In this document: positions 19,304-26,958 of the stretch, piece after piece
Numbering within the stretch: position 1 is the first letter of the stretch
Layout: every line of letters starts with the position of its first letter
Assembly (NCBI GenBank): GCA_025351785.1
Contig: JANXVF010000011.1
Coordinates: 18,958 to 82,957 of the forward strand
Source: Flavobacterium sp.
Lineage (GTDB): Bacteria; Bacteroidota; Bacteroidia; Flavobacteriales; Flavobacteriaceae
Length of the DNA: 64,000 nt
Reading direction: 5' to 3'
The notes under the pieces: model-generated
Seen by the model: only the letters and a program-made list of their open reading frames with translations
What the model was told of the DNA's origin: nothing
The model's database searches: none
Translations under genes and position numbers: made by a program

Positions 19304-20281
19304 TTAATGACAATTTTTATCTAAATGTTTTCGAAGCCTTGTTGTACTGGTATAATCTGTATTTCCACAATTAGGAATTCCTTTAGGTTCTGTTGTAGTT
19401 GGACTAAAAGGATAATGCAATCTGGTTGCAGTTACAGTGACATCTGATGCTATTTTTAATGTTTCAGTTTTGGTCAAAAAATTATCACCATCGTCGTCAA
19501 TATCATACATATTTGCATAACCGTCACCATCGGAATCATATTTTAAAGGGTTTTTTGTCCAATCAGTCAATGGGTTTATTCCAGATGTTGATCGTTCATC
19601 TTTAGATAAAATTCCATCGCCATCATGATCTCGATATTGTAATTCATACAGCTTGAAGCTAAAAATAATTGGAGAATAAGATGGAATTATTCCTGCAATA
19701 TTACTGTAGTAAGCTAATCCTGAAGGCAAAAACATAACTCCGGCTCCAAAATTATCAAAAGTTGTTGGGTTACTTCCCGTTGATGCTACATAAGTTCCAG
19801 TATGAAAATTTGGTAGAATATGACTCCAACCCGAAACAACATCTTGAATTTTAAACCAAACCGGCGTTTGAGCATTATCAAATTGATCATCTGCAAGAGT
19901 GATCCCTCTGTATGAAACATGAATTGAGTCTACTTGAGTTGGACGTTTTTGCGTTCCCTCTCTAAATTTTATGAAATAAACTTTATAATTTATACTATCG
20001 GTTGCAGTATAACGCTGGTAAACCATCGTATCTTTTAAGATAATATTAGTTTGATTTCTAATATTCATAGATGCAACAGTAGTTGTAGAAAAAGTAACAT
20101 TGTAATTAGAATCAAAGTCAATATGATGCGTGTTTATATATTTGTCAATCGAATCTAAATCGGCTGCATATTGAACGTTGTAATCTCTTAACGGAACATA
20201 TTCTGGATCTTTAGATTTTGAACATGAAGCCAAAAAAGAAATTGTAAAAAAAATAGAAAGTAATTTTAAAAAATTATTCAT
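19304..20281 (-). CDS. Lipoprotein with FKBP-type peptidyl-prolyl isomerase-like domain and calcium-loop repeats
   Basis: A 325-residue lipoprotein (lipobox SFLASC, Cys20). Residues about 115-215 resemble the FKBP isomerase fold as found in flavobacterial lipoproteins: VSYRGITLADDQFDNAQTPVWF, then a GWSHILPNF segment and FGAGVMFLPSGLAYYS. Residues about 218-265 hold thrombospondin-type-3-like Asp-rich loops (DHDGDGILSKDE, DSDGDGYANMYDIDDDGD), which should bind calcium. It probably folds or stabilises exported proteins in the periplasm or at the outer membrane. It is convergent with the TonB receptor gene and shares the intergenic hairpin. Catalytic activity is uncertain. Confidence 0.85.
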   Translation of the reverse strand: MNNFLKLLSIFFTISFLASCSKSKDPEYVPLRDYNVQYAADLDSIDKYINTHHIDFDSNYNVTFSTTTVASMNIRNQTNIILKDTMVYQRYTATDSINYKVYFIKFREGTQKRPTQVDSIHVSYRGITLADDQFDNAQTPVWFKIQDVVSGWSHILPNFHTGTYVASTGSNPTTFDNFGAGVMFLPSGLAYYSNIAGIIPSYSPIIFSFKLYELQYRDHDGDGILSKDERSTSGINPLTDWTKNPLKYDSDGDGYANMYDIDDDGDNFLTKTETLKIASDVTVTATRLHYPFSPTTTEPKGIPNCGNTDYTSTTRLRKHLDKNCH

Positions 20282-20321
20282 TAAAGTGTAAATTTAAAGT
20301 GCGCAAGATACAATAATGATT

Positions 20322-20329
20322 TATTTTTG
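20322..20329 (+). promoter_or_regulatory. Promoter -7 element of the S4-domain gene
   Basis: TATTTTTG matches TAnnTTTG exactly. The predicted transcript start near 20336 leaves about 25 bases before the ATG at 20361 but only about 7 before the GTG at 20343, which favours the ATG as start. Confidence 0.5.
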
Positions 20330-20360
20330 TAAATAAATTAACGTGATTTTAGATAAAATT

Positions 20361-20738
20361 ATGAGAGTAGATAAATATTTATGGTGCGTTCGCTATTACA
20401 AAACCCGAAATATGGTGACAGAAGCTTGCAAAAAAAATCATATTACTGTAAATGGTCAGGTTGCTAAGGCATCAAAAGAGGTATTTGCAACTGATAAAAT
20501 TACGTTTAGAAAAGATCAAATTACTCAAATCATAATTGTTTTAGATATTCCAGAAAGCCGTGTTGGTGCCAAATTAGTAGATATTTACAGGAAAAACGAA
20601 ACGCCAGCCGAGTCTTTTGCTCATTTAGAAATGTTAAAACTATCCAAAGAACATTATAGAAAATCTGGAACTGGCAGACCTACAAAAAAAGATAGAAGAG
20701 ACTTAGACGAAATCGAAATCGGAGAAAACGACAATTAA
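20361..20738 (+). CDS. S4-domain RNA-binding protein, Hsp15-like
   Basis: A 125-residue basic protein with an N-terminal S4 RNA-binding domain: MRVDKYLWCVRYYKTRN, then a helix and VNGQVAKASKEV. This is typical of the Hsp15/HslR family, which binds stalled 50S subunits carrying nascent chains. The C-terminus is highly charged (SGTGRPTKKDRRDLDE). An in-frame GTG at 20343 would add six residues; the ATG is preferred because family members start at MRxDKYLW and because of the promoter position. The next gene starts 10 bases after the stop. Confidence 0.9.
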   Translation: MRVDKYLWCVRYYKTRNMVTEACKKNHITVNGQVAKASKEVFATDKITFRKDQITQIIIVLDIPESRVGAKLVDIYRKNETPAESFAHLEMLKLSKEHYRKSGTGRPTKKDRRDLDEIEIGENDN

Positions 20739-20748
20739 AATAAAAGAT

Positions 20749-21246
20749 ATGAGCAAAAATATAATTTTAAATCATGCTGAAATTGAACATAAAATAAAAC
20801 GAATTGCTCTACAAATATTGGAAACATTTGTTAACGAGAATGAAATAGTTTTAGCTGGAATCTCGTCTAATGGATATACTTTTGCCAAAAAAATTGCTTC
20901 CGAAATATCAAAAATAGGCGATTTAAATATTATTTTATGTGAAGTATTTATAGATAAAATAAATCCACAATCGGAAATTAAAACCTCAATAGAAAAAAAT
21001 ATGTATCAAAACAAAGGAGTTGTTTTGGTTGATGATGTTTTAAATTCGGGAACAACATTAATATATGGAGTTAAACATTTTTTAGAGGTACCGTTATCAA
21101 AATTAAAAACAGCAGTATTAGTCGACAGAAATCATAAAAAATATCCTGTAAAAGTAGATTTTAAGGGAATTTCATTGTCAACTTCTTCTTTAGAACACGT
21201 CACGGTGATTTTTGAAAATAATAATAACATTGTTCTATTGCATTAA
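20749..21246 (+). CDS. Phosphoribosyltransferase family protein (PyrR-like)
   Basis: A 165-residue type I phosphoribosyltransferase. The PRPP-binding loop VVLVDDVLNSGTTL is intact and an upstream VLAGISSNGYTFA segment fits the pyrophosphate loop. Overall order resembles PyrR-like proteins common in Bacteroidota, which may act on a base or only bind nucleotides. The regulatory function of PyrR cannot be assumed. It is probably co-transcribed with the S4 gene (10-base gap), and its end overlaps the convergent shikimate kinase gene by 12 bases. Confidence 0.9.
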   Translation: MSKNIILNHAEIEHKIKRIALQILETFVNENEIVLAGISSNGYTFAKKIASEISKIGDLNIILCEVFIDKINPQSEIKTSIEKNMYQNKGVVLVDDVLNSGTTLIYGVKHFLEVPLSKLKTAVLVDRNHKKYPVKVDFKGISLSTSSLEHVTVIFENNNNIVLLH

Positions 21247-21756
21247 GATTTCATTTATCTCATAAACTATTTCTTGTATAGATTTATTATCTACAACAAC
21301 AATTTTATCAGCTTGATTGTAATAAAAACTTCTTTCAAAAAGTTGCTTTGCTATAAATTCTTTTATTTCTTCAATTTGTAAATTAACCATAAGGGGTCTG
21401 TTTATAAAATCATTTTTCAATCTATCACATAAAGTTTCAACAGATGCCTTTAGATAAATTGATATGCAATTTTCGTTATTGTATAATTTATAATTGTCAT
21501 AATAGCAAGGTGTACCACCTCCCGTACTTATAATAAAATTTTCAGGACTTTTTAAAATTTCGGAAAAAAGCTGATGCTCAATTTTTCTAAAATAAAGTTC
21601 ACCTTTTGAAAAAAAAATATCATTTATGCTCATTCCAACATTTTTAGCAATCAAATCATCTAATTCTACACAAGGAATTGATTTTATTTTAGAAAGTTCC
21701 TTACTTATAATTGACTTTCCAGAACCCATATAACCTATCAAAATAACTTTTTTCAT
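21235..21756 (-). CDS. aroK: Shikimate kinase
   Basis: A 173-residue P-loop kinase that phosphorylates shikimate at the 3-hydroxyl with ATP, the fifth step of the shikimate pathway. Walker A GYMGSGKS (residues 8-15), shikimate-binding ELDD (about 32-35), the SFSKGE-like FFSKGELYFRKIE segment, ISTGGGTP, and the lid arginine in RPLM are all present. Length is typical. The tail overlaps the phosphoribosyltransferase gene by 12 bases in the convergent direction, so no terminator fits between them. Confidence 0.95.
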   Translation of the reverse strand: MKKVILIGYMGSGKSIISKELSKIKSIPCVELDDLIAKNVGMSINDIFFSKGELYFRKIEHQLFSEILKSPENFIISTGGGTPCYYDNYKLYNNENCISIYLKASVETLCDRLKNDFINRPLMVNLQIEEIKEFIAKQLFERSFYYNQADKIVVVDNKSIQEIVYEINEILMQ

Positions 21757-21826
21757 TAAATAAAACCTTATATATTAAGTCATTAAGAATTAAGACCTAA
21801 AAAAGACAAATTTAAAATAAAATTGC

Positions 21827-21858
21827 TTTGTAATATAAATAATTACTACATATATTTG
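21827..21858 (+). promoter_or_regulatory. Strong promoter of the tRNA cluster
   Basis: TTTG at 21827-21830, a 20-base spacer and TATATTTG at 21851-21858 give a full-consensus Flavobacterium promoter 24 bases upstream of the first tRNA-Lys. Confidence 0.75.
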
Positions 21859-21881
21859 CACCCTCTAAGAAAATAAAAAAA

Positions 21882-21954
21882 GACTCGATAGCTCAGTTGG
21901 TAGAGCACATCACTTTTAATGATGGGGTCCTGGGTTCGAGCCCCAGTCGGGTCA
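21882..21954 (+). tRNA. tRNA-Lys (anticodon TTT), copy 1
   Basis: A 73-base cloverleaf. The acceptor stem GACTCGA pairs with TCGGGTC (one T-G pair). The D arm is GCTC/GAGC. The anticodon stem CATCA/TGATG encloses CTTTTAA, with anticodon TTT. The T arm contains GGTTCGAGCC. Discriminator is A. CCA is not encoded. Confidence 0.97.
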
Positions 21955-21978
21955 CTTTTTTTACTTTATTATTGTCAA

Positions 21979-22051
21979 GACTCGATAGCTCAGTTGGTAG
22001 AGCACATCACTTTTAATGATGGGGTCCTGGGTTCGAGCCCCAGTCGGGTCA
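21979..22051 (+). tRNA. tRNA-Lys (anticodon TTT), copy 2
   Basis: Identical in sequence to copy 1, starting 97 bases further on, with a 24-base spacer of unrelated AT-rich sequence. Probably processed from the same transcript. Confidence 0.97.
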
Positions 22052-22052
22052 C

Positions 22053-22087
22053 AAAAGTCGTTTGCCGTTGGTTGATGACTTTTTTAT
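22053..22087 (+). terminator. Possible terminator or processing hairpin between tRNA-Lys and tRNA-Leu
   Basis: AAAAGTC (22053-22059) pairs with GACTTTT (22077-22083), extended by G-T pairs, and a T run follows. As the tRNA-Leu begins only 9 bases later without its own promoter, this may be leaky or serve processing. Confidence 0.4.
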
Positions 22088-22095
22088 TTTTAATT

Positions 22096-22179
22096 GGCTT
22101 CGTGGAGAAATTGGTAGACTTGCCACCTTGAGGTGGTGGTGTTCGAAAGGACGTGTGGGTTCGAATCCCATCGAAGTCA
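22096..22179 (+). tRNA. tRNA-Leu (anticodon GAG)
   Basis: An 84-base class II tRNA with a long variable arm. The acceptor stem GGCTTCG pairs with CGAAGTC (one G-T pair). The anticodon stem CCACC/GGTGG encloses TTGAGGT, giving anticodon GAG, which reads CTC and CTT. The T arm contains GGGTTCGAATCCC. Discriminator is A. Confidence 0.95.
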
Positions 22180-22278
22180 CAAACTTGAATTTATTTTATA
22201 TAATTTCAAATTTCTAATTAATTGAAATCTCTTTCAATTTTATTTCATTTCAGAGTTTTTTTAATCGTATTTTTTTAT

Positions 22279-22286
22279 TACTTTTG
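22279..22286 (+). promoter_or_regulatory. Promoter -7 element of the carotenoid operon
   Basis: TACTTTTG matches TAnnTTTG exactly and lies 22 bases before the regulator start codon. A CarH-type repressor would be expected to bind over this element, but I could not identify a clear direct-repeat operator by eye. Confidence 0.5.
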
Positions 22287-22307
22287 TTTAATGAAATATG
22301 AAAATCG

Positions 22308-23210
22308 ATGAACAATATAAAAAATACTTTTAGTATTAAGGACTTAGAAAATTTATCTGGGATAAAAGCTCATACTATCAGAATTTGGGAAAAAAGATAT
22401 AATGTTCTTGAACCAATGCGAACAGAAACTAACATAAGATTTTATGATTTAGCCTGTTTGCAAAAACTTTTAAATATCACATTACTTCACGAGTATGGCT
22501 ACAAAATCTCGAAGATTTCAAAAATTCCTGTTGAAAAAATTCCAGAATTAGTTAAAGAAATTATTTCTTCTCGTAGTGCAAAAACTCATGCCATAAGTTC
22601 ATTTAAGTTGGCAATGATGAACTTCGATCAAACTTTATTTTTCAAAACCTATGACGAATTATTGTCAGAAAAATCTTTTAAAGAAATTTTTTATGATGTA
22701 GTAATCCCTTTGATGAATGAAATTGGTTTTTTGTGGCAAACAGATACTATAACTCCCGCTCATGAACATTTTATAAGTTATCTGATAAAGCAAAAACTTT
22801 TGATAAATACTGAAAAAATACAGATTTTAGAGCCAACAAAAACCGATAAGTTATTTGTACTCTATCTTCCTATGAACGAAATTCATGAGTTAGGACTTAT
22901 GTATCTAAATTATGAAATTATATCTAATGGGTATAAGACAATTTATCTGGGCGAAAGCGTTCCTACTGAAAGCCTGAAAGATTTAAAAAATTATTTTGAT
23001 AATATAGTTTTTGTATGTTACATGACTGTCGAACCAGAAAAAGCCTTTGTTAATAATTATGTAAAATTAATTGAAGATGAAGTTTTAAATGAAAGTTCTG
23101 AGTTATGGCTAATAGGAAGAATGACAGAATTTTATGATAAAAAAAATGAGCAGAATAACATACATTTGTTTAGTTCGATTGAACAATTGGTATATGCTTT
23201 GGAAAATTAA
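22308..23210 (+). CDS. MerR-family transcriptional regulator with cobalamin-binding domains (CarH/LitR-like)
   Basis: A 300-residue regulator. Residues 1-75 are a MerR winged helix (FSIKDLENLSGIKAHTIRIW, RFYD). A four-helix-bundle B12-binding domain follows (about 95-170), then a Rossmann-type B12-binding domain (about 180-300). It retains the signature of adenosylcobalamin photoreceptors: Wx9EH (W143, E153, H154) in the helical domain and ExHxxGxxxL (E191, H193, G196) in the Rossmann domain, where the histidine is the cobalt ligand in light-exposed CarH. In the known mechanism, the dark AdoCbl tetramer represses carotenoid genes and light breaks it. Placement 31 bases before crtI strongly fits that role. 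B12 binding is inferred from motifs only. Confidence 0.92.
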   Translation: MNNIKNTFSIKDLENLSGIKAHTIRIWEKRYNVLEPMRTETNIRFYDLACLQKLLNITLLHEYGYKISKISKIPVEKIPELVKEIISSRSAKTHAISSFKLAMMNFDQTLFFKTYDELLSEKSFKEIFYDVVIPLMNEIGFLWQTDTITPAHEHFISYLIKQKLLINTEKIQILEPTKTDKLFVLYLPMNEIHELGLMYLNYEIISNGYKTIYLGESVPTESLKDLKNYFDNIVFVCYMTVEPEKAFVNNYVKLIEDEVLNESSELWLIGRMTEFYDKKNEQNNIHLFSSIEQLVYALEN

Positions 23211-23241
23211 TATTTAAAATATAAGTTTCTTTAAAATAATA

Positions 23242-24705
23242 ATGAATAAAAATATTAAGATTATTGGTTCAGGATTTTCAGCTTTGTCAGCCTCATGTTA
23301 CTTAGCAAAATTAGGGAATTCAGTAACTATTTACGAAAAAAATAACACAATTGGTGGAAGAGCAAGACAGTTAATAAAAGATGGATTCACTTTTGATATT
23401 GGTCCATCTTGGTATTGGATGCCAGATGTATTTGAAAAATTCTTTGCTGATTTTAATAAAAAACCATCAGATTATTATGCATTAACAAAATTATCCCCCG
23501 CTTACAAAGTGTTTTTTGGAATTAATGAGTTCGTCACAATTGCAGATAATCTTCCCGAAATTATTACAACTTTTGAATCTATCGAAAAAGGAAGTGGTGC
23601 AAAATTAGAATCATTCATTAAAGAAGCGCAAAGCAATTATAATATTGCGATTAAAGATTTAGTTTATCGTCCTGGTGAGTCTCCATTAGAGCTAATAACT
23701 ATAGAAACTGCTACTAAAGTGAATCAATTTTTTTCGAACATAAGTAAAGATGTAAGAAAAAAGTTCAAAAACAAAAAGCTCATTCAAATATTAGAATTCC
23801 CAGTGCTTTTTTTGGGAGCTAAGCCGTCTGACACTCCATCTTTTTATAGTTTTATGAACTTTGCAGATTTTGGATTAGGCACTTGGCAACCAGTTGGCGG
23901 TATGTATAGCGTAATTTTGGGAATGGAAAAATTGGCAAAAGAACTTGGTGTTATTATACATACAAATGCAAGTGTTGATAAAATTATTGTTAAAAATAAA
24001 ACAGCTGTTGGTATACAAATTAAAGAGGAGACAATTCTAGCAGATATTATTTTATCAGGTGCCGATTATCATCATTCAGAAACATTATTGGAACCAGTGT
24101 ATCGACAATATTCGGAAAAATACTGGCAAAGTAAAACTTTTGCACCATCTTCGTTATTATTTTATGTTGGTTTTAATAAAAAACTAGAAAATGTAGTGCA
24201 TCACAATTTATTTTTTGATGTAGATTTTGACCTACATGCTTCAGAAATTTACGATTCTCCAAAATGGCCAAAAGAACCTCTTTTTTATGCAAACTTTACT
24301 TCAGTAACAAGCGAAGGACTTGCACCTACAGGATGTGAAAATGGTTTTTTTTTGATTCCAATTGCACCAGGATTAGAGGATACACAACAGTTGAGAGATG
24401 AGTATTTTAATAAAATAATTATGCGTTTTGAATCAATTACTCAACAAAATGTAAGAAATAGTATTATTTTTACTGAGTCTTTCTGTGTAAATGATTTTAT
24501 AAAGGAATATAACTCATACAAAGGGAATGCTTATGGAATGGCAAATACTCTGTTTCAAACTGCATTTTTAAGACCAAAACTTAAAAGTAAAAAAGTAGAA
24601 AATTTATTTTTTACAGGACAATTAACTGTTCCTGGACCTGGAGTTCCACCATCATTAATTTCAGGTAAATTAGTTTCAGATTTGATAAAAAAATACAATA
24701 AATAA
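23242..24705 (+). CDS. crtI: Phytoene desaturase
   Basis: A 487-residue FAD-dependent desaturase that converts phytoene towards lycopene in the membrane. N-terminal dinucleotide-binding motif IIGSGFSALSASCYLAKLG with YEKN and GGRARQ; the family segment GFTFDIGPSWYWMPDVFE; C-terminal FAD-binding FFTGQLTVPGPGVPPSLISG. Length is normal. Second gene of the carotenoid operon; the crtB gene starts 18 bases after its stop. Confidence 0.96.
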   Translation: MNKNIKIIGSGFSALSASCYLAKLGNSVTIYEKNNTIGGRARQLIKDGFTFDIGPSWYWMPDVFEKFFADFNKKPSDYYALTKLSPAYKVFFGINEFVTIADNLPEIITTFESIEKGSGAKLESFIKEAQSNYNIAIKDLVYRPGESPLELITIETATKVNQFFSNISKDVRKKFKNKKLIQILEFPVLFLGAKPSDTPSFYSFMNFADFGLGTWQPVGGMYSVILGMEKLAKELGVIIHTNASVDKIIVKNKTAVGIQIKEETILADIILSGADYHHSETLLEPVYRQYSEKYWQSKTFAPSSLLFYVGFNKKLENVVHHNLFFDVDFDLHASEIYDSPKWPKEPLFYANFTSVTSEGLAPTGCENGFFLIPIAPGLEDTQQLRDEYFNKIIMRFESITQQNVRNSIIFTESFCVNDFIKEYNSYKGNAYGMANTLFQTAFLRPKLKSKKVENLFFTGQLTVPGPGVPPSLISGKLVSDLIKKYNK

Positions 24706-24723
24706 TAAGCACTACTAGTTATT

Positions 24724-25563
24724 ATGAAATCAATTTTTGATAAAGTTTCCTTTGAATGCAGTAAAAATGTAACTAAATCATACAGTACATCGTTTTCGTC
24801 TGCAGTAAAAATGTTAGCTCCAAGTATCAGACAGGACATCTATAATATTTATGGATTTGTTCGTTTTGCAGATGAAATTGTAGACACTTTTCATGATTAT
24901 AATAAAGAAGAATTATTTAATCTGTTTGAAAAAGATTTATCAAATGCAATTCAAAATAAAATAAGCTTAAATCCCATATTAAATTCTTTCCAACATACAG
25001 TTACAAAATATAAAATTCCACTTGAACTTATAAATGCTTTCATGAAAAGTATGAAGTTAGATTTGTCAAAAAAAGAATACAAAACTGATGATGAGTATAA
25101 AGAATATATTTATGGTTCTGCTGATGTAGTAGGTTTAATGTGTTTAAAAGTTTTTGTAAATGGTGATATTGCAAAATATGAAGAATTAAAAAATGGAGCT
25201 ATGAGACTGGGTTCAGCATTTCAGAAAGTAAATTTTTTACGTGATTTGAAAGCTGATTTTGACGATTTGAGTCGTACATATTTTCCGAATACAGATTTAA
25301 CAAAATTGGATGAAATATCAAAACAACAAATAATTAAAGAAATCGAAGCAGATTTTGAAGCAGGATATTTAGGGATTTTAAATTTGCCAATAGAAGCCAA
25401 ATTTGGGGTTTACACAGCATATGTATATTATAAAAAACTACTTTCCAAATTAAAGAAAACACCTTCACTCGAAATAAAAAATACTCGAATTAGAGTTCCA
25501 GATTATCAAAAGTATGGACTTTTTGCTAAATGTTACTTTACTTATAAACTCAATATAATTTAA
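24724..25563 (+). CDS. crtB: Phytoene synthase
   Basis: A 279-residue squalene/phytoene synthase family enzyme that condenses two geranylgeranyl diphosphates head to head into phytoene. Both metal-binding DxxxD motifs are present: DEIVD (residues 50-54) in YGFVRFADEIVDTF, and DLKAD (174-178) in the stretch NFLRDLKADFDDLSRTYFP. Slightly shorter than proteobacterial CrtB, as in other flavobacteria. Third gene of the operon. Confidence 0.95.
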   Translation: MKSIFDKVSFECSKNVTKSYSTSFSSAVKMLAPSIRQDIYNIYGFVRFADEIVDTFHDYNKEELFNLFEKDLSNAIQNKISLNPILNSFQHTVTKYKIPLELINAFMKSMKLDLSKKEYKTDDEYKEYIYGSADVVGLMCLKVFVNGDIAKYEELKNGAMRLGSAFQKVNFLRDLKADFDDLSRTYFPNTDLTKLDEISKQQIIKEIEADFEAGYLGILNLPIEAKFGVYTAYVYYKKLLSKLKKTPSLEIKNTRIRVPDYQKYGLFAKCYFTYKLNII

Positions 25564-25632
25564 GAATAATTTTAAAATTGTTTTACAACAATCAAAATTT
25601 TAATCTTTAAATTTGTAAATATCAATATTATT

Positions 25633-26076
25633 ATGTGGATTCATCTTTTAGTTTTTTTCTTAACATTTTTTATAATGGAGTTTATGGCTTGGTTTACTCA
25701 CAAATACGTAATGCACGGTTTTTTGTGGAATTTACATGCCGATCATCACAAAAAAGATCATGATTCGTGGTTTGAGCGTAACGATACTTTTTTTATTTTT
25801 TATGCTGTAGTAAGTATCGGATGCTTTTTATTATGGCAAAAAGGGATTCTCGAAATCGGAATTTCTATAGGTTTAGGTATTTTTGCTTATGGTTTAGCTT
25901 ACTTCATCGTTCACGATATTTTTATACATCAACGTTTCAAAATGTTTAGAAACGCTAATAATATTTATGCAAAAGGAGTTAGACGTGCACACAAAATGCA
26001 TCACAAACATGTTGGTAAAGGTGATGGAGAATGTTTCGGAATGTTGATGGTTCCTTTTAAATATTTTAAAAAATAA
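25633..26076 (+). CDS. crtZ: Beta-carotene hydroxylase
   Basis: A 147-residue integral-membrane di-iron hydroxylase of the fatty-acid-hydroxylase superfamily. It hydroxylates the beta-ionone rings of beta-carotene to zeaxanthin. The histidine clusters are intact: HKYVMH (residues 23-28), HADHHKKDH, HDIFIH, and HKMHHKH near the end, set among four hydrophobic segments. Last gene of the operon (69-base gap after crtB). Its presence implies a beta-cyclised carotenoid, yet no lycopene cyclase gene is adjacent, so that step must be encoded elsewhere. Confidence 0.95.
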   Translation: MWIHLLVFFLTFFIMEFMAWFTHKYVMHGFLWNLHADHHKKDHDSWFERNDTFFIFYAVVSIGCFLLWQKGILEIGISIGLGIFAYGLAYFIVHDIFIHQRFKMFRNANNIYAKGVRRAHKMHHKHVGKGDGECFGMLMVPFKYFKK

Positions 26077-26105
26077 GTTCAGTTTAACTTATGATATAGT
26101 TTATA

Positions 26106-26882
26106 TTACAGTTTTTTAGCCTCATTCCAAAAAACATCCATTTCTGTCAAAGTCATATCCATTAGGGGTTTGCCAAGCTGATTTGCTTTACTTTCAAGAT
26201 ATTGAAAACGTTTAATAAATTTTTTATTGGTTCGTTCTAAAGCATCTTCTGGATTAATATTTAAAAACCGAGCATAATTTATCATAGAAAATAAAACATC
26301 TCCAAACTCAGCCTCAATTTTGTCTTGATTTTTAGCTTCAACTTCAACTTGCAATTCTTGTAATTCTTCTTGCACTTTATCCCAAACTTGGTGTGGCTCT
26401 TCCCAGTCAAATCCTACTCCTTTTGCTTTATCTTGTATTCGAGAAGCTTTTACTAGTGCCGGTAAACTTTTGGGAACCCCTTCTAGGACTGATTTTTTTC
26501 CTTCTTTCAATTTTAACTTTTCCCAATTCTGCTTTACTTCTTCTTCGTCTTTTACAACTACATCACCATAAATATGGGGATGACGATGTATTAATTTATC
26601 AGAAATTTCATTACAAACGTCAGCAATATCAAAGTCGTTAGTCTCACTTCCTATTTTTGCATAAAAAATAATATGTAGTAATAAATCGCCTAATTCTTTT
26701 TTAACTTCTTCTATATTATTATCTAAAATTGCATCACCAAGTTCGTAAGTTTCTTCGATTGTCAAATGTCTCAAAGATTGCATAGTTTGCTTTTTATCCC
26801 ACGGACAATTTTCACGCAATTCATCCATTATTTTTAGTAATCTCTCAAAAGATTTAAGTTGAAATTGTAATGAATTTGACAT
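26106..26882 (-). CDS. mazG: Nucleoside triphosphate pyrophosphohydrolase
   Basis: A 258-residue MazG with two all-alpha NTP-PPase domains. The first holds LTIEETYELGDAI (EExxE type) followed by KKELGDLLLHIIFYA. The second holds IEAEFGDVLFSMINYAR. The N-terminal LRENCPWDKKQT is a MazG hallmark. It hydrolyses NTPs to NMP and pyrophosphate and lowers (p)ppGpp or damaged nucleotides under stress. Convergent with crtZ (29-base gap). Confidence 0.95.
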   Translation of the reverse strand: MSNSLQFQLKSFERLLKIMDELRENCPWDKKQTMQSLRHLTIEETYELGDAILDNNIEEVKKELGDLLLHIIFYAKIGSETNDFDIADVCNEISDKLIHRHPHIYGDVVVKDEEEVKQNWEKLKLKEGKKSVLEGVPKSLPALVKASRIQDKAKGVGFDWEEPHQVWDKVQEELQELQVEVEAKNQDKIEAEFGDVLFSMINYARFLNINPEDALERTNKKFIKRFQYLESKANQLGKPLMDMTLTEMDVFWNEAKKL

Positions 26883-26902
26883 ATATTTTTTTTATAAAAA
26901 TA

Positions 26903-26939
26903 ATAAATCCTGTTAAGAAATTTTCATAACAGGATTTAA
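26903..26939 (-). terminator. Terminator of the def-DUF5606 operon
   Basis: AAATCCTGTTA (26905-26915) pairs perfectly with TAACAGGATTT (26927-26937) just beyond the stop of the DUF5606 gene. The minus-strand downstream sequence is only moderately T-rich. Confidence 0.65.
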
Positions 26940-26958
26940 AAATTAAATTATTTTGAAT

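Noticed and set aside
21882..22051. The duplicated tRNA-Lys as a possible att-site pair of a mobile element
   Set aside because: Only 24 bases lie between the copies and there is no integrase; a simple tRNA gene duplication explains it.
21919..22131. A 70-codon plus-strand ORF across the tRNA genes
   Set aside because: It is a translation of tRNA-Lys copies and spacer; the cloverleaf structures explain the sequence.
22291..22311. A 6-codon upstream ORF whose TGA overlaps the MerR start
   Set aside because: With the promoter element at 22279-22286 the transcript would start at or after this ATG, so it is unlikely to be translated.
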